In this document: positions 1-11,003 of the stretch, one piece after another | Layout of the letters: each line of letters starts with the position of its first letter | Position numbering within the stretch: position 1 is the first letter of the stretch | NCBI GenBank assembly: GCA_038380435.1 | Contig: JAWZYU010000013.1 | Span: 9,313,901 to 9,377,900, forward strand | Reading direction: 5' to 3' | Length of the DNA stretch: 64,000 nucleotides | Origin: Ryuthela nishihirai | Lineage: Eukaryota > Arthropoda > Arachnida > Araneae > Heptathelidae | Program-made: the position numbers and the translations under genes | Notes under the pieces: model-generated | What the model was told of the DNA's origin: nothing | What the model saw: only the letters and a program-made list of their open reading frames with translations | Databases searched by the model: none

Positions 1-194
1 TTCAGAGCTTAACAACTTCAACATGGTTTTTAGTGAAAAAAATACGTCTAAAGATAATTTAAAGATCTCAATAAATTTTATCCAAAGCCCGCCCGATTTT
101 AAACAATATTTTTTCCGTATTCAAATAGTTCTGAAAATTGACCCAAAAATTTAACTAACACATTAAAACAGGTTAAAAGATACAAACGGGTGCA
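1..194. other. AT-rich sequence, nothing recognised
   Basis: No coding potential, repeat or RNA signal that I can support; it ends at the left arm of the foldback element. Confidence 0.4.
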
Positions 195-871
195 ATGCCG
201 TCTGAAGAATATCTCGATTTCGTTCTTTGCTTTTGGTGTCGATATTATGGAAATGTAGTCCAGTCAAAAATGGTGTAAAGAAAAATATCAACTGTAATTA
301 AAAATATTTTATTAACAAACTCTCAACTAAATGATAATAAGTACTATAATAAGCAAAAGATATCTGTACTCTACTAGAATTATCTCTTAACTTGTTTTAA
401 TTAAATTTTTGGGCATTTTTTAACCTGTTAAATATATTTCAGATTTCATAACTCTTTGAATACTGAACAAATATTGTTTGAAATCTAGATTTATATAGAG
501 ATTTGATTGTGAACTTCAATTTATCTTTAGATATAGTGTAGTTTTTGTTACAAATTATACTGAAGTTATTATGGAGCAATGCAATTTCATGCTGAGATAA
601 CATGCAACTGTTTTCATTTTAGTGTCCAGTGCCTGTATATAATACTAAGGTTTTTTTTTTCTGAGGATACTCAGGGATGCATCGTATTCCCACATGTTTT
701 CATCCGTATAAGAATGAAATTTACTTATTATCTTTTAGTTGAGAGTTTATTAATAAAATAATTTTAATATACACTTGATATTTTTCTTTACTCTATTTTT
801 GACTGGACTACATTTCCACAATGTCGACACCAAAAGCAAAGAGCGAAATCGAGATATTCCTCAGATGGCAT
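195..871. mobile_element. Foldback-type non-autonomous element with ~140-bp terminal inverted repeats
   Basis: The sequence from about 195 to 335 recurs as its reverse complement at about 731 to 871. Shared landmarks are the stretches around GAATATCTCGATTTCG, TGTAGTCCAGTCAAAAA and TAACAAACTCTCAACTAAA. The ~390 bp between the arms has no convincing ORF. Long arms around a short non-coding core fit a foldback or MITE-like DNA element. I could not see a clear target-site duplication, so the superfamily is unknown. The arms are imperfect, which suggests an old copy. Confidence 0.7.
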
Positions 872-2560
872 GACCCAAATTCAGAGTTTGTTATACATCT
901 TTTCTGGTGATTTTAATAATTTTTCTTGTAATATTAATTTGTACTTTCGTTCTAACTTCCCAGTAAATAAAATGAAATTATATTTTCATGCGCTTGGGCC
1001 ATATTCTGAAACCCTCCATCGATTCTTACAATAAAATTGTTGCAAGGCCACAGTATCCCCACATTTTTTCCTAGAAAAGATGTAATGTATAATACTATTT
1101 CTATAAATATTTGATTTAAAAAGCAGAACTATTTTCACTCTTAGGAAACATGAAGTACCGGATGGGCGAACCCGTTCAATGATTCGGAAACATCAAATAC
1201 TGGATCGAGGTTCCGGTTCAGTGATTTTTAAAACATCGATTACCGGAACGGCATTCCGATATAGTTGTAGCACTGCTTTTGGTAATTTCTTCCCCTGTTC
1301 TCAATGTGATGGTTCGTCACTGGGTGGTGGATGCTACAGTGGCAGAACCTGGAAAGATCATCATTCCCATATATTCTTAAACATGAAGATTTAATATAAC
1401 CAAAGTTATTTTCAATCTTCATTTTTAGGTATGCAGGCAAGTAGCAAAAGAATGTAGTATTAGTTCAGAGCAATCAGTGTATAATTACAAATGCATCAGT
1501 TGCATTAGAGAGTTAAAAATCTGCTTTGTCCATTGCTAATTTTCTTTTATTTCCACCCAATAAGAAATCACAAATAATTTCAAGTAGGATACATAATTCC
1601 TTATTAAAAAACACAGAAAGTATTATGTAATGCTTGTTAGGTATAGAATTAGTACTGCTGTTAGTTATTTCTAAAACAATGATAGTTTCCTTACTAGTTT
1701 GATATAATCATACCCTTTAAACAGAAAATATATACTATATCCATCTCTGAGCTTAAGGCAAGATATATTTCGTATTACAGATGAAAGCAAGTTGCTAAGG
1801 TTTGAGTAGCATACTTGTAAAAGTTTTTGGTGTGGTGCACTCTATCAGAAATCTCAGTTATATATTAAAATGCAAGGCAAATAATAATTAAATATCAATG
1901 AATTATCGTAATAACATAATCAATAGTCAGATGTTTAATAATTGATGTTACCAATGTTATTTATTAACAATGTGTTAATTTAGTGGTACAGCAGGGTAGG
2001 TCTCTCTGCTGGTGTAGCAGAGTGATCACAGCTGGCCTAGATTCTTCCAATCAAAAATTAGATCACTTTTACCAATACTTTTAAATTATTCCAAATACTA
2101 ATGCTTAAAAATGACAGAATAAAACAAAGCAGAGCCAACCACTGTAAATCAAAGAACTATTGTGGACAAAAATAAAATTCTGATGAAAAGCTCTCTCAAA
2201 AACAAAGTATGCATAAAGTTAACTAAAAGAAAAGCAATGGAGTATAAACAGCAGAACAATAAAACAGTGGTAATGAGATGAATATAAATTACTTCATTGT
2301 ATTACTTACAGTAATATATCTTTATTTGTAGATGATTCTTTAAGGAACAGTTGCAAAATATACACCAGTAACTACAGAATGTCGAAATTTAAATAAGTAT
2401 ACAATTATTGTCTTGTCTAATTATAAGTACTAACTTCAATTTGCACTTAATAAGTGTTTTCCAAAAGTGATCGTTAAAATCATTTATAAGCTGGAGCTCA
2501 AAAGTTAAGGATCAAAAACTTGAACAAATTAATTTACATTTTATCATACAAAATTTAAAT
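872..2560. other. AT-rich intergenic sequence, nothing recognised
   Basis: Many stops in all frames and short homopolymers. The two short open frames near 1180-1440 overlap on opposite strands and show no family motif. No gene or element supported. Confidence 0.4.
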
Positions 2561-2756
2561 AACTGTAATTTTGTATTAACAATTACAGTTATTTAAATAC
2601 TGTAATTGTTAATTACAGTATAATAACTGTAATTATTACAGTGTAATTATTATACTGTAATAATTACAGTATAATTGTATTATACTGTAATTATTACAGT
2701 ATAATTTAATATATATATATATAGTATAATTGTATTATACTGTATCCATAATAGAT
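2561..2756. repeat. Palindromic AT-rich simple repeat
   Basis: Repeated alternation of ACTGTAATTATTACAGT-like motifs forms many overlapping short inverted repeats, followed by an (AT)n run near 2711-2721. It can fold into stacked hairpins. It looks like expansion of a short palindrome rather than a transposon end. Confidence 0.75.
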
Positions 2757-3439
2757 TTTGATGCATTATGAGACTGATGGATAACAGACAGCCATCAACA
2801 TCTTTTCATATGGTGTGTGTAAGATCTTTCACAAAAGTATTTTTTCTAGTGCAAGACCTTTTAAAGATAGGCAAATGGTGAAGAACAGATACTCATCAAA
2901 TGAATTGCTATGGAAGCATTTTTTTTAAATCTTAAAACTGATGCTGTGGCTGGTTTCATTACATTTTCTGCACTAAAAATGAATTAAATCCTTGTGAAGA
3001 AATCTTTTGAGACAGACATCTCATTTAACATATCACTTCTTTAAGAGTTGACTCTAAAGAACTTTTAAATCATATGGCCACCCACTGTGTACCAAATTGG
3101 AGAGTTATGGCGAAAGATGATTGTTCACGTCAGCACAGAGGACATGTGATAGGTGAATGCTTGCTGTCACCACAGAACTTTTGACATAGCTGCTCTCTCT
3201 TTCTACCTCTTGGATTTAGAACAGAGTAGCAATTTCAAGTTCTGATTTGGACAATGCTTTGTGTACTATCAGTGTGGCTACATCCCACTGGAGGTCAATA
3301 TAGGCCTCGTTTGGTTTTCTGAGATTGGAAACAGGAAACTTCTAGTTGCGCAAGACCAAAGTAATGTATGCTTTTGGTTATACTGTAAAGTGAAAAGCCA
3401 CTGCAAATAAACATATGTAGCTTAAATAACCAGTATGCA
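2757..3439. other. Intergenic sequence, nothing recognised
   Basis: No supported ORF, RNA gene or repeat family before the SINE-A copy. Confidence 0.35.
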
Positions 3440-3651
3440 GTCCCATGGCCGAGTGGTTAGTGTGCACTTGGCTACTGATCTAAGAGACCTGGGTTCAAGC
3501 CCTGGGTAAGGCATGGATGTATGTGTTGTTTCTCTGCTGAGGCCCTGCCGTCCTCTCAGACCTTCTACTGTGGCATATAAACTGACAGGCTCCTATCAGA
3601 CCTCTGTGAGAAGCAGCTGCTTGAGGGGGTATTTATTTATTTTATTTATTA
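3440..3651 (+). mobile_element. SINE-A copy (tRNA-derived), near full length
   Basis: The head has an A box (TGGCCGAGTGG) and a B box (GGTTCAAGCCC) like those of a class II tRNA (Ser/Leu type). It is followed by the SINE-A body (CTGCTGAGGCCCTGCCGTCC, then AAACTGACAGGCTCCTATCAG, then AAGCAGCTGCTTGAGGGGGT) and a TATT/TTAT-rich tail. At least ten copies lie in this window, so it is a dispersed retroposon and not a tRNA gene. Confidence 0.85.
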
Positions 3652-4618
3652 TCATTAGCCAACCACCAGAAAGGTCATCCCGGACTTCACGACTTCAGTT
3701 AGAAACTCATAAAAATCCATGGACCATAAATAGCATAAGTGATTCGGGTTGGGTGGATATTACTCATACAAGGGGTTCTTGAAGTTATAACACCAATCCC
3801 ATTGAGGACTTGAATAATATATATTTTCTAAGCAAGCACATTAACCCCACACCCACCGAAAGTTTCTGGCTATGTCACTGCCATCCATAATGCTCTCATT
3901 AACTCATTCATAGCTTTTTTTTGTTCTTTTATGCTTAATCAAATATCACCTTGGAGGTGCAGGGTTAACACTGCTGTATACGATTGAAGCCATGTGATTT
4001 TGCTAGCCGCCCATGAGAATGTAGTCTCACTTTGAGGTGTTGGCCTATTAGGCAAGCACTCTATGGATGAGCATTCCATTAAATGAAAAATTGGACTGAT
4101 TGCTACTGTGAGTGGGAGAATATAGAAAGTGAGGATATGATCTCAATATTCGATACATTTGAGTCCTACTGAGAACACATCATGGTCTGTGCAGTCATGG
4201 ATAGTGAGTCTAAGCTCACCATCAAATCTTGGATTTTATATACGTCTTTTTCCCTGATGTTGGTGAGGTGGAATCTAGATTCGTTTTCTCACCATATTAA
4301 ATGTTCGTTCAGAATCTATTTGAAAGCTGATATGTCATTCATATGAAGAATACAACTGCCTTTGGGTACAGTGAATCTCTCATCAATCCAATCAGGTTCT
4401 TCATTGTAAGATAGTCAAGGGAACATGACAGCAGGTCATTGTGCACAAAGAAATTTCTCATGAAGCCTTCTTTATATAGAATGTCTTATTTGCTTTATTG
4501 TGAATGTAGGAAGTTTATGTACTGTGGAGTCTTTATGCCACCCCAGAGTTAGGGTCATAAAATGATCATCTTTCACTGAAGTAACTCTACAGTGACTTTG
4601 AATAGGTTTTCAAGAGAT
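3652..4618. other. Intergenic sequence, nothing recognised
   Basis: Moderate base composition but no sustained open frame and no family I recognise. It may be an old unclassified repeat. Confidence 0.35.
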
Positions 4619-4660
4619 AGTTTGTGTATTTTGAAATTTGTTCTAGTCACTGTAAAAAAT

Positions 4661-4815
4661 TAATATCCCCTCAAACAGTGGCTTGCCACAGAGGACTGAC
4701 AGGAGCCTGTCAGTTTATACACCATAGTAAGTCTGTGAGGACAGCAGGACCTCAGCAGAAAGACAACACAAACATCAATGCCTTAACCCAGTAACCAAGC
4801 ATGCTAACCACTTTT
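4661..4815 (-). mobile_element. SINE-A copy, head truncated
   Basis: Reverse-complement SINE-A body: CCCCTCAAACAGTGGCTTGCC through CTCAGCAGAAAGACAACACA to AGCATGCTAACCAC. The outermost tRNA-like bases are missing and the match ends at a T run. Confidence 0.8.
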
Positions 4816-4827
4816 TTTTTTTATCAG

Positions 4828-5045
4828 ACAGGCCACATAGGAAGTTGTTAATCTTTTTGTGGGCCACTGAAATCATAATAGAAATTAAATTCATTACAGT
4901 TGCTGTAGATCTCCTTTTATAGCTATTCCCACGAATTAGTTATACTGGTACCACATTTAGGTGAAAATCAGGCCCACTGGTCACATACAAAATATAACAC
5001 TACAGGCGAAATAAATCTTCTGTTTTTTAAAATGGCTTACAAAAG
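4828..5045 (+). repeat. Dispersed repeat R1, copy 1 (possible hAT-derived)
   Basis: About 210 bp from CAGGCCACATAGGAAGTTG to GCGAAATAAATCTTCTG are clearly related to 8823-9040, in the same orientation. The second copy begins with CAGGGCTTGGCAAA, which resembles termini of hAT-type MITEs. No matching far end was found, so that class is only a guess. Confidence 0.6.
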
Positions 5046-5639
5046 ATTTTCCTTTGAAATATCAATTTTTGAAAAACAGTTTTCATTTCTGAACCTCAAT
5101 AGGTCTGAGATCTGTAACTATTACTAATTGAGAATTTATTTTGACATTTCTTACATTAATTTTTTTTAAATTTAAAAGGGACTGAGATAACCTTAAGCTT
5201 TTGGTTTGTATTAGTTTCTCATACACAATATAAATATTTATGCAAGGAATACAACATAGAAACACTTAAGGACATGCCCGCTGGAATAGTAGTCAGGTAT
5301 GCTAGCCACTAGAAAGGTAGGGGCTAACCTTGAAATTATATACACATGCGTAGTTATATATGAATATAATTTTTTTTCCTTTTCATTAAAAAATAAAAAT
5401 TTTGTTAAAACAGTGCACTTTTTTCATTCAAACTGCAACAAAAATCGAAATATTTTACTAAAGCAGATTTCAAATGGGAACAACAAAAATCTACAAGTGT
5501 GATCACATATAATCATTGTAAACAGATCATTCTCAAATTTTAATGTAGTTCCAGGCAGTTTCAAGAGTTTTGAATGCGGATATTTTGCTTCAGGAATCTT
5601 GTATGTGGTGTTCAGTTTTAGGATGCTTGGCCATTCGTG
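5046..5639. other. AT-rich sequence, nothing recognised
   Basis: Only short open frames on opposite strands without motifs. Confidence 0.35.
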
Positions 5640-5647
5640 GTTTAGAG

Positions 5648-6068
5648 CAATGTTTGGCAAAGTGGGTGATACCGCCCCCTGGGGGTGATGGAATGATCCA
5701 GGGGGTCAGTAAGCTTCGAGTGCAATTGGGGGGAGGTGGAAGCATAAAGAAAGAAGGGAAGATAAGAAAATTTTGAAAACCGTTCATACATGTTTCATCT
5801 GTTGTATAACATAGAGTTAAAGTTGAATGTTACTATGGTTGATTTTAATAAATAATTTTATAATTTCAAGCTTCAAGGTGTCTTATTTACAACAACATCT
5901 TTCTTTACTATGTTGTAGGAAGTAGGTAGAAATATAGATACATAAAAGAATGCAAATTTGTCACTGCATCTTTCTGTTTGTTTGCTTAAAGAAGATTTCC
6001 AGGGGGGCACTGAGTAATTTTTTTTTCTGAAAAGGGGGCAGTAGGACAAATAAGTTTGGGAACCTCTG
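5648..6068. mobile_element. hAT-type MITE with 8-bp target-site duplication
   Basis: Starts CAATGTTTGGCAAAGTGGG and ends AAGTTTGGGAACCTCTG. The reverse complement of the end (CAGAGGTTCCCAAACTT) pairs imperfectly with the start, giving short inverted repeats of hAT character. It is flanked by an exact 8-bp duplication, GTTTAGAG, at 5640-5647 and 6069-6076; an 8-bp duplication is the hAT hallmark. The 421-bp interior has G-rich blocks near both ends and no transposase, so this is a non-autonomous element. Confidence 0.82.
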
Positions 6069-6076
6069 GTTTAGAG

Positions 6077-6720
6077 CATGAGAAAGAGCACTTGTTTTGT
6101 TTCATAAACGTGCAAATTTTATTACATTACTTTAATTCATTAAAAGATTATTCATGTTTTTGTGTTTGATCTCTAATATCTGAGCACCAGTGAAATAGCT
6201 CTTGTAATTGTACACAGATGTTTTACATTACATATTAATCTTCTTTCATTTTATCACTGCATTATTACTTAAATTGCAATTATTATTATCATAATTTTAC
6301 ATTAAATAAATATATGCAAGAGGTTGATTCAATGCAATCACCATTACTGAAAAAATATAGGAAAACTTTACTTAAAAAGATTTAACTAAATAGTGATATG
6401 TTTTAGCAGTAGCAATGAATAAATGTAAAGGAACTAATAATTAGAACTAATTATTATCACAGACTATTCTAACAACATTATTAATAAACAAATGTAAAAA
6501 GGCATCATGATAATAACCAAGGACATAGCAATGACATATATAGACATTAATATCCTTTATAATTTGTAAATTTAGCAATGTCTTTTTCACCTTAATTAAA
6601 TTCTAGAAATGCTCGAGTATCTCAATCTATTTTATTCACTTTGCATGTTCATTAAGTATTCCGAAAGCATATAAATAAAACTATGTGAAAGTCTCAGATA
6701 TCACGCTGATAAAATTTACA
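6077..6720. other. AT-rich sequence, nothing recognised
   Basis: Dense stops and no recognisable repeats. Confidence 0.35.
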
Positions 6721-7225
6721 AATTGCAATTCTTAGTCAATACTGATGTTTGCCTTATGATCTACAATGCAATTTGTGTATTTTTAATTAGATATGGAATT
6801 ACAATATATGGAAACACCGGCATCATTAACCTTAAAACAATTGAAAAATTGCAATCATCTGTTGCAAAAAATATAATTCTGCACAAGCATAGAGATAATC
6901 TTTCAAATGCAAGTGAAAGTTTTTCATTCCTAAATATTCTATCAGTCCAAAACTTCTTTAGATATAGCATTATTCTGGACTTTTTTAATGACACATATAA
7001 AGTATAAATTACATATGATAAGAATACCAGACTTCAGACCAATAATTATTTTCAACTCCCAAATTTTGTTAATAATTATGGTAAAAAATCTTAGAGTATA
7101 AAGTGCAGGAGATCTTTAACCAGCTACCAAGAGAAATTATATATCTAACTAATTTTAGTGATATTAAGTTAAAGGTTAAAAACTACTTAAAGAATGTCTG
7201 TTATTCAGTAATCCTGAGAAACCCT
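6721..7225 (+). pseudogene. LINE reverse transcriptase C-terminal remnant (CR1-group-like)
   Basis: The open frame from about 6723 carries the pattern seen after the RT core of CR1-group and related non-LTR elements: IRYGITIYGNTG, then LQSSVAKNI, then SFLNILSVQNFFRYSI. After stops and frame changes, the same family ending follows in another frame around 7080-7190 (LEYKVQEIFNQLPREI, then an FKxKxKxYL-like stretch). This pairing is typical of the extreme C-terminus of such ORF2 proteins. EN and RT core are absent, so it is a 5'-truncated dead copy. It differs from both other LINE groups here. Confidence 0.7.
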
Positions 7226-8320
7226 GTATCTATGATTTTTATGTTCTTTTTTACTATGTTCATTTCTATTTTTTCACAGTATGTTTTAACTGTTGTGTAG
7301 AGTTTAGATTATCAAATAATTTAAATTGTTCTATGATATTTTGATATATGAGATACTGTCAAAATATTTTATATATACACTACTATCATAACTTTTTCAT
7401 GTATGAAAACTAATGCTCATCTTTATTTCCTGAAGATAAGCTATTAGTTTTACGGGTCAAATGTAAAAAAAACTCTATATCTGTGTTTTTTGTGAGATAT
7501 TAATGACGATGAATAAATATATCTACTATTAAAAATATATATATAAAGCATGTGTTATATTTGTGTATTCTTTCAAAAAATAAAGTATAGAATCATAAAA
7601 AAAAAGATTACACATGATTATTCAGAGCAAAATATTTTAAAGAAAATTAGCTTTCAATCAAAGGTGGCCAAATGACCAAATGCTAATGTGGTAAAAAAAA
7701 AGTGCACCTATTATTATTACATTATAAAAGTGGACTAATTACTGAATAAAGTGTGATTCTTGTCTAATTAATGAATGTAGGTGTAGTGTCTATAAATGTA
7801 ATATATTATGTAAATAAAAACTGACAACATAAGAATTAAGAAGGAGAACAACCATCTTGAGCATTTCAAAAGTAAAGCAGTGTGTAGATTTATTATGTAT
7901 ATATCAGAAATTGCATATAGAATAAAAACTATATTATAATCTGAAATTAGCAACTTTATAAGTCATCAACAACATTATAATAGGGAATGCTGTTGTATAA
8001 TTCTTTGAACACTGGAACTAAACATTTATTTCTTTTTTTATGAAAAAATTTAATGTGCTTATAGTGATTGGCTTAGAATTTGAATAAAAAAATTATTCAA
8101 TTTTGCGACTTTTCTTGTTTAGTTTGGTGATAAGTTAAGAGAAAAGGTCTGATATGCAGAAAATGGGGTCTGAGATGGTACAGAAATATGAAAACATGTG
8201 ATTTAAATTATGCTAATGATTTGAGAACCTCCTGATAAATATTCAATAATGGAAATTTTATTAATGCTGCTGATAAAGCTGGTAATGAAGTACAACTGGT
8301 GATCAATAATTAAATATTTA
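7226..8320. other. AT-rich sequence, nothing recognised
   Basis: Low-complexity A/T runs and short microsatellite-like stretches; no supported gene. Confidence 0.35.
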
Positions 8321-8360
8321 CTTAAAATTGATCTAGTCAGTGTTTAATTATAAATAAAAA

Positions 8361-8455
8361 ATAAATACCACCTCAAGCAACTGCTTGCCATAGATGTCTA
8401 ATAGGAGCCTGTTAATTTATATGCCATAGTAGGTCTGTGGAGATGGTGGCATCGT
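8361..8455 (-). mobile_element. SINE-A fragment
   Basis: 3' half of SINE-A in reverse complement (CACCTCAAGCAACTGCTTGCC, then GGAGCCTGTTAATTTATATGCC). It stops abruptly near 8452, where a coding-like minus-strand frame begins. Confidence 0.75.
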
Positions 8456-8614
8456 TAAATTATATTCTTTTAAAATTCTGGCTTTTGTTGTTAATTTTGT
8501 CAGTGGACCACTGTAAGCCACTTTTTGCTTAATAGATGTAGAGTTGTATACAGACACTGAACCAACCTGTTCAAACATGACCTTAAATATTAATTCTTCA
8601 AATGCTTTCAACAC
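8456..8614 (-). other. Coding-like fragment of unknown origin
   Basis: The minus strand is open for over 50 codons, with a balanced composition (for example FEELIFKVMFEQVGSVSVYN, then KQKVAYSGPLTKLTTKA) unlike the surrounding A/T shadow frames. I do not recognise the family. It abuts a truncated SINE-A. It may be a transposon or retrocopy fragment; it may also be chance. Confidence 0.25.
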
Positions 8615-8819
8615 GTGAAAGCATCAACATATCTCTTCATTGAATTTGATTCAAACACAGAATGTAAAACAAGTAGAATAATCAATGATGATATTAATTC
8701 TTACATGAAGATTTACAAGAAACAAGAAAAAAAAAGAAAACTGTTCAGCAGCCTTTGGATATTTTTTAAGGTGGTTAAAAAAGAAGCAGCAAAGCAGGCA
8801 GATAATTCTGCTTCTATTT

Positions 8820-9045
8820 CAGGGCTTGGCAAATTTTTTTGTAGCAGGCCACATAAAAAGTTGCTAATCTTTTGCAAGGCTACGAAAAATCATATCGAAA
8901 ATAAAATTTATACTATTGCTGTAGATTCTTTTCACAGCTATTTCTGGGAATTACAATGGCATCACATTTAGGGGAAAATTGGACCCACTGGTCGCAGTAC
9001 TATACTACAGCAGAAATAAATTTTCGGTTTACTGAAAGGAAAGCA
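8820..9045 (+). repeat. Dispersed repeat R1, copy 2
   Basis: Begins CAGGGCTTGGCAAATTTT and matches 4828-5045 through GCAGGCCACATAAAAAGTTG, GCTGTAGAT, CCACTGGTC and GCAGAAATAAAT. The 118-codon plus frame at 8615-8971 runs into this repeat, so I do not treat it as a gene. Confidence 0.65.
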
Positions 9046-9455
9046 ATAATATATTAGACAAAAAGCAAACATAGCACATAAAACAGAGAGCATGAATCTT
9101 ACTTTTCATCTGAAATAATCAGAACTTTTATAATTTCATTCTTTTTTTAATGAAAAGCCCCACTTATTAACTGTAATTGGACTACAACAAACCTGGGTGG
9201 ACAACCTTACCCACCTGGATACCCCATTGTCGACTCATTTCCCTTGATCCTTCAGAATTCTCTTGATTACTTCAGAGAAGTAACTCATCAAGCCCCTTAC
9301 AAGTGGGGCAGGTAAAGAAATGCTTTAAAATATTAAATGTTGTATAAAAACATTATCAAAAGTTAATATTTTACCCGTAACAAGATATAGAGTTTAGAAT
9401 TTAACATAAAATAATTTATTTAAAAATGCAGCTATCACAGAAAATATTTAACAGT
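9046..9455. other. AT-rich sequence, nothing recognised
   Basis: Contains a weak 9-12-bp inverted match (GCCCCACTT near 9156, AAGTGGGGC near 9302) but no other transposon signature. Confidence 0.3.
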
Positions 9456-9550
9456 GTGGTCTAACAGTTAAGATGGCAGCATGCTTCTGGAGGATCTGGA
9501 TTCGAATCCCAGTCAGGACAACCAATTTGTCCTGACTCATCAATTTTTTT
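9456..9550 (+). repeat. tRNA-like sequence (SINE head or foldback arm)
   Basis: An A-box-like GTGGTCTAACAGTTAAGATG is followed by a B box GGATTCGAATCCC at roughly tRNA spacing, then a T-rich stretch. No intact acceptor stem is visible. The arrangement resembles the tRNA-like arms near 18.8 and 29.8 kb, so I call it a retroposon relic and not a tRNA gene. Confidence 0.5.
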
Positions 9551-10122
9551 CAACTCTTTATTTCAAGTGCATCCAGAAGTTCATTTAACCCAGAGCCACA
9601 TCTAGGCTATGGCCAGTATGGCCCCAGCTTTAGGCACCATGAGAGTTAGGCATCAAATGTCAGTTTCACATACATGTGTAAATTTTTCACATATTACTGT
9701 CATTAATATAAACTAGAAGAATAAGATATCACCTCTGGCAATATGGAATGCTCATTTTTGAAGAAAATGAAATTTTTCATCTTCCAAATGTATTTTTTAA
9801 GAGTAATAGTTTGTACCAATGGATGATTGAGAATATATTAATAGTGATATATTATTAGCTGCATACATAATAAGAAGTATGTCATTTATCCCTTAAAATG
9901 AAAAAGTTGCATTCTCATCCTATACTTATTATTAAACCCCTTTTGTAGATGCAGATATTCTTATTTAAAAGCATCTGTGATAAAAGATTAATGTAGAACA
10001 ACAAACATCATTGCATTACTGATGGCTGACATGAGTGAAAAAAAAATACTTCAGATAACAGCAAAAACCTGATTAGAAAATTTAATGACGATTTTCATTT
10101 TAAATAAATAAATAAAAATAAA
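9551..10122. other. AT-rich sequence, nothing recognised
   Basis: No supported feature. Confidence 0.3.
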
Positions 10123-10268
10123 TACCACCTCATGCAGCTGCTTGCCACAGAGGTCTGACAAGAGCAGAAGGTCTATAAGGATGGTGGGACCTCAGCAGAA
10201 AAAACAACACAAAATCCATGCCTTACCCAGGGCTTGAACCCAGATCCCTTTGATCAACAGCCAAGCAT
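10123..10268 (-). mobile_element. SINE-A copy, head truncated
   Basis: Reverse-complement SINE-A (CCACCTCATGCAGCTGCTTGCC to CAGGGCTTGAACCCAG). It lacks the first ~20 bases of the tRNA-like head and has a short internal deletion. Confidence 0.82.
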
Positions 10269-10415
10269 CTTTTTGATGACAAAGCAGAATATAAATTTCA
10301 AAAAATTCTTGAGTATTGCAAAAATATTGAAATTAAATCTGAAAATTTCAGTCTCGGAGATCACGAAATTTACATAGTGCAATGTAAAATGGAAGTGCTT
10401 GATGATAATGAATAG
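10266..10415 (+). other. Short coding-like fragment of unknown origin
   Basis: A plus frame of nearly 50 codons begins at the broken edge of SINE-A and ends at a TAG at about 10413. It reads KHLFDDKAEYKFQKILEYC, then SLGDHEIYIVQCKMEVLDD. The composition looks protein-like, but I recognise no family and see no clear splice acceptor. It could be a transposon-protein or retrocopy fragment. Confidence 0.25.
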
Positions 10416-10420
10416 TGTCT

Positions 10421-10800
10421 TTTGCTAATAACCACTTTTAAAAATGCAAAATTAACTTGGAATAATTTTGAAAAAAATACATCTAGGGAAATTTTTATCT
10501 AATAAGGCATATTTTTTTGGAAATAAACACTAATTTTTTGTTACCACAGTATATTTTTTCAGTTAATTATTAGTCATTAATAAAGCACTAGACTGATTTC
10601 TTTTTTTCCTAAACATCCATCATACCAAGTAGTTGAAAAAGTTCAAGTTTATGTCACTAGAAATTCTAAAATAAATTTAATCAACATAGAAACAACCCAA
10701 AAGCTTTGAATAAGCTGTTATAGTACATATTAATACAAAGAGTAAATTTAAAAGCAGTTTTAAGAATGAAAAAATATTAATGATAATTAATCAACAGACA
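10421..10800. other. AT-rich sequence, nothing recognised
   Basis: No supported feature. Confidence 0.3.
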
Positions 10801-11003
10801 ATATGTCCTATGGCTGAGTGGGCAGCATGCTTGGTTACTGATCAAAGGGACTTGGGTTCAAGTCCTGGGTAAGGCATGGATGTTTGGTTGTCTTTCTGCT
10901 GAGGTCCCACCATCCTTACTATCCTTTGACTATGGCGTGTAAACTTGACAGTCTCCTGTCAGACCTCTGTGGCAAGCAGCTGCTTGAGGGGATATTTATT
11001 TAA
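10801..11003 (+). mobile_element. SINE-A copy, near full length
   Basis: tRNA-like head (TGGCTGAGTGGGCAGC, B box GGTTCAAGTCC), the SINE-A body and the terminal AAGCAGCTGCTTGAGGGGAT followed by ATTTATTT. Confidence 0.85.

Noticed and set aside
2561..2756. Possible CRISPR-like or regularly spaced array
   Set aside because: There are no unique spacers; it is an expanding AT palindrome in a eukaryotic context.
3440..3520. tRNA gene (class II Ser/Leu-like) at the head of SINE-A
   Set aside because: The A and B boxes look tRNA-like, but the same head with the same downstream body recurs around ten times in both orientations with truncations; no paired acceptor stem or clean 3' end.
8615..8971. 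118-codon plus-strand ORF as a gene
   Set aside because: Its second half is the dispersed repeat R1 and it has no recognisable motif or neighbouring splice signals.
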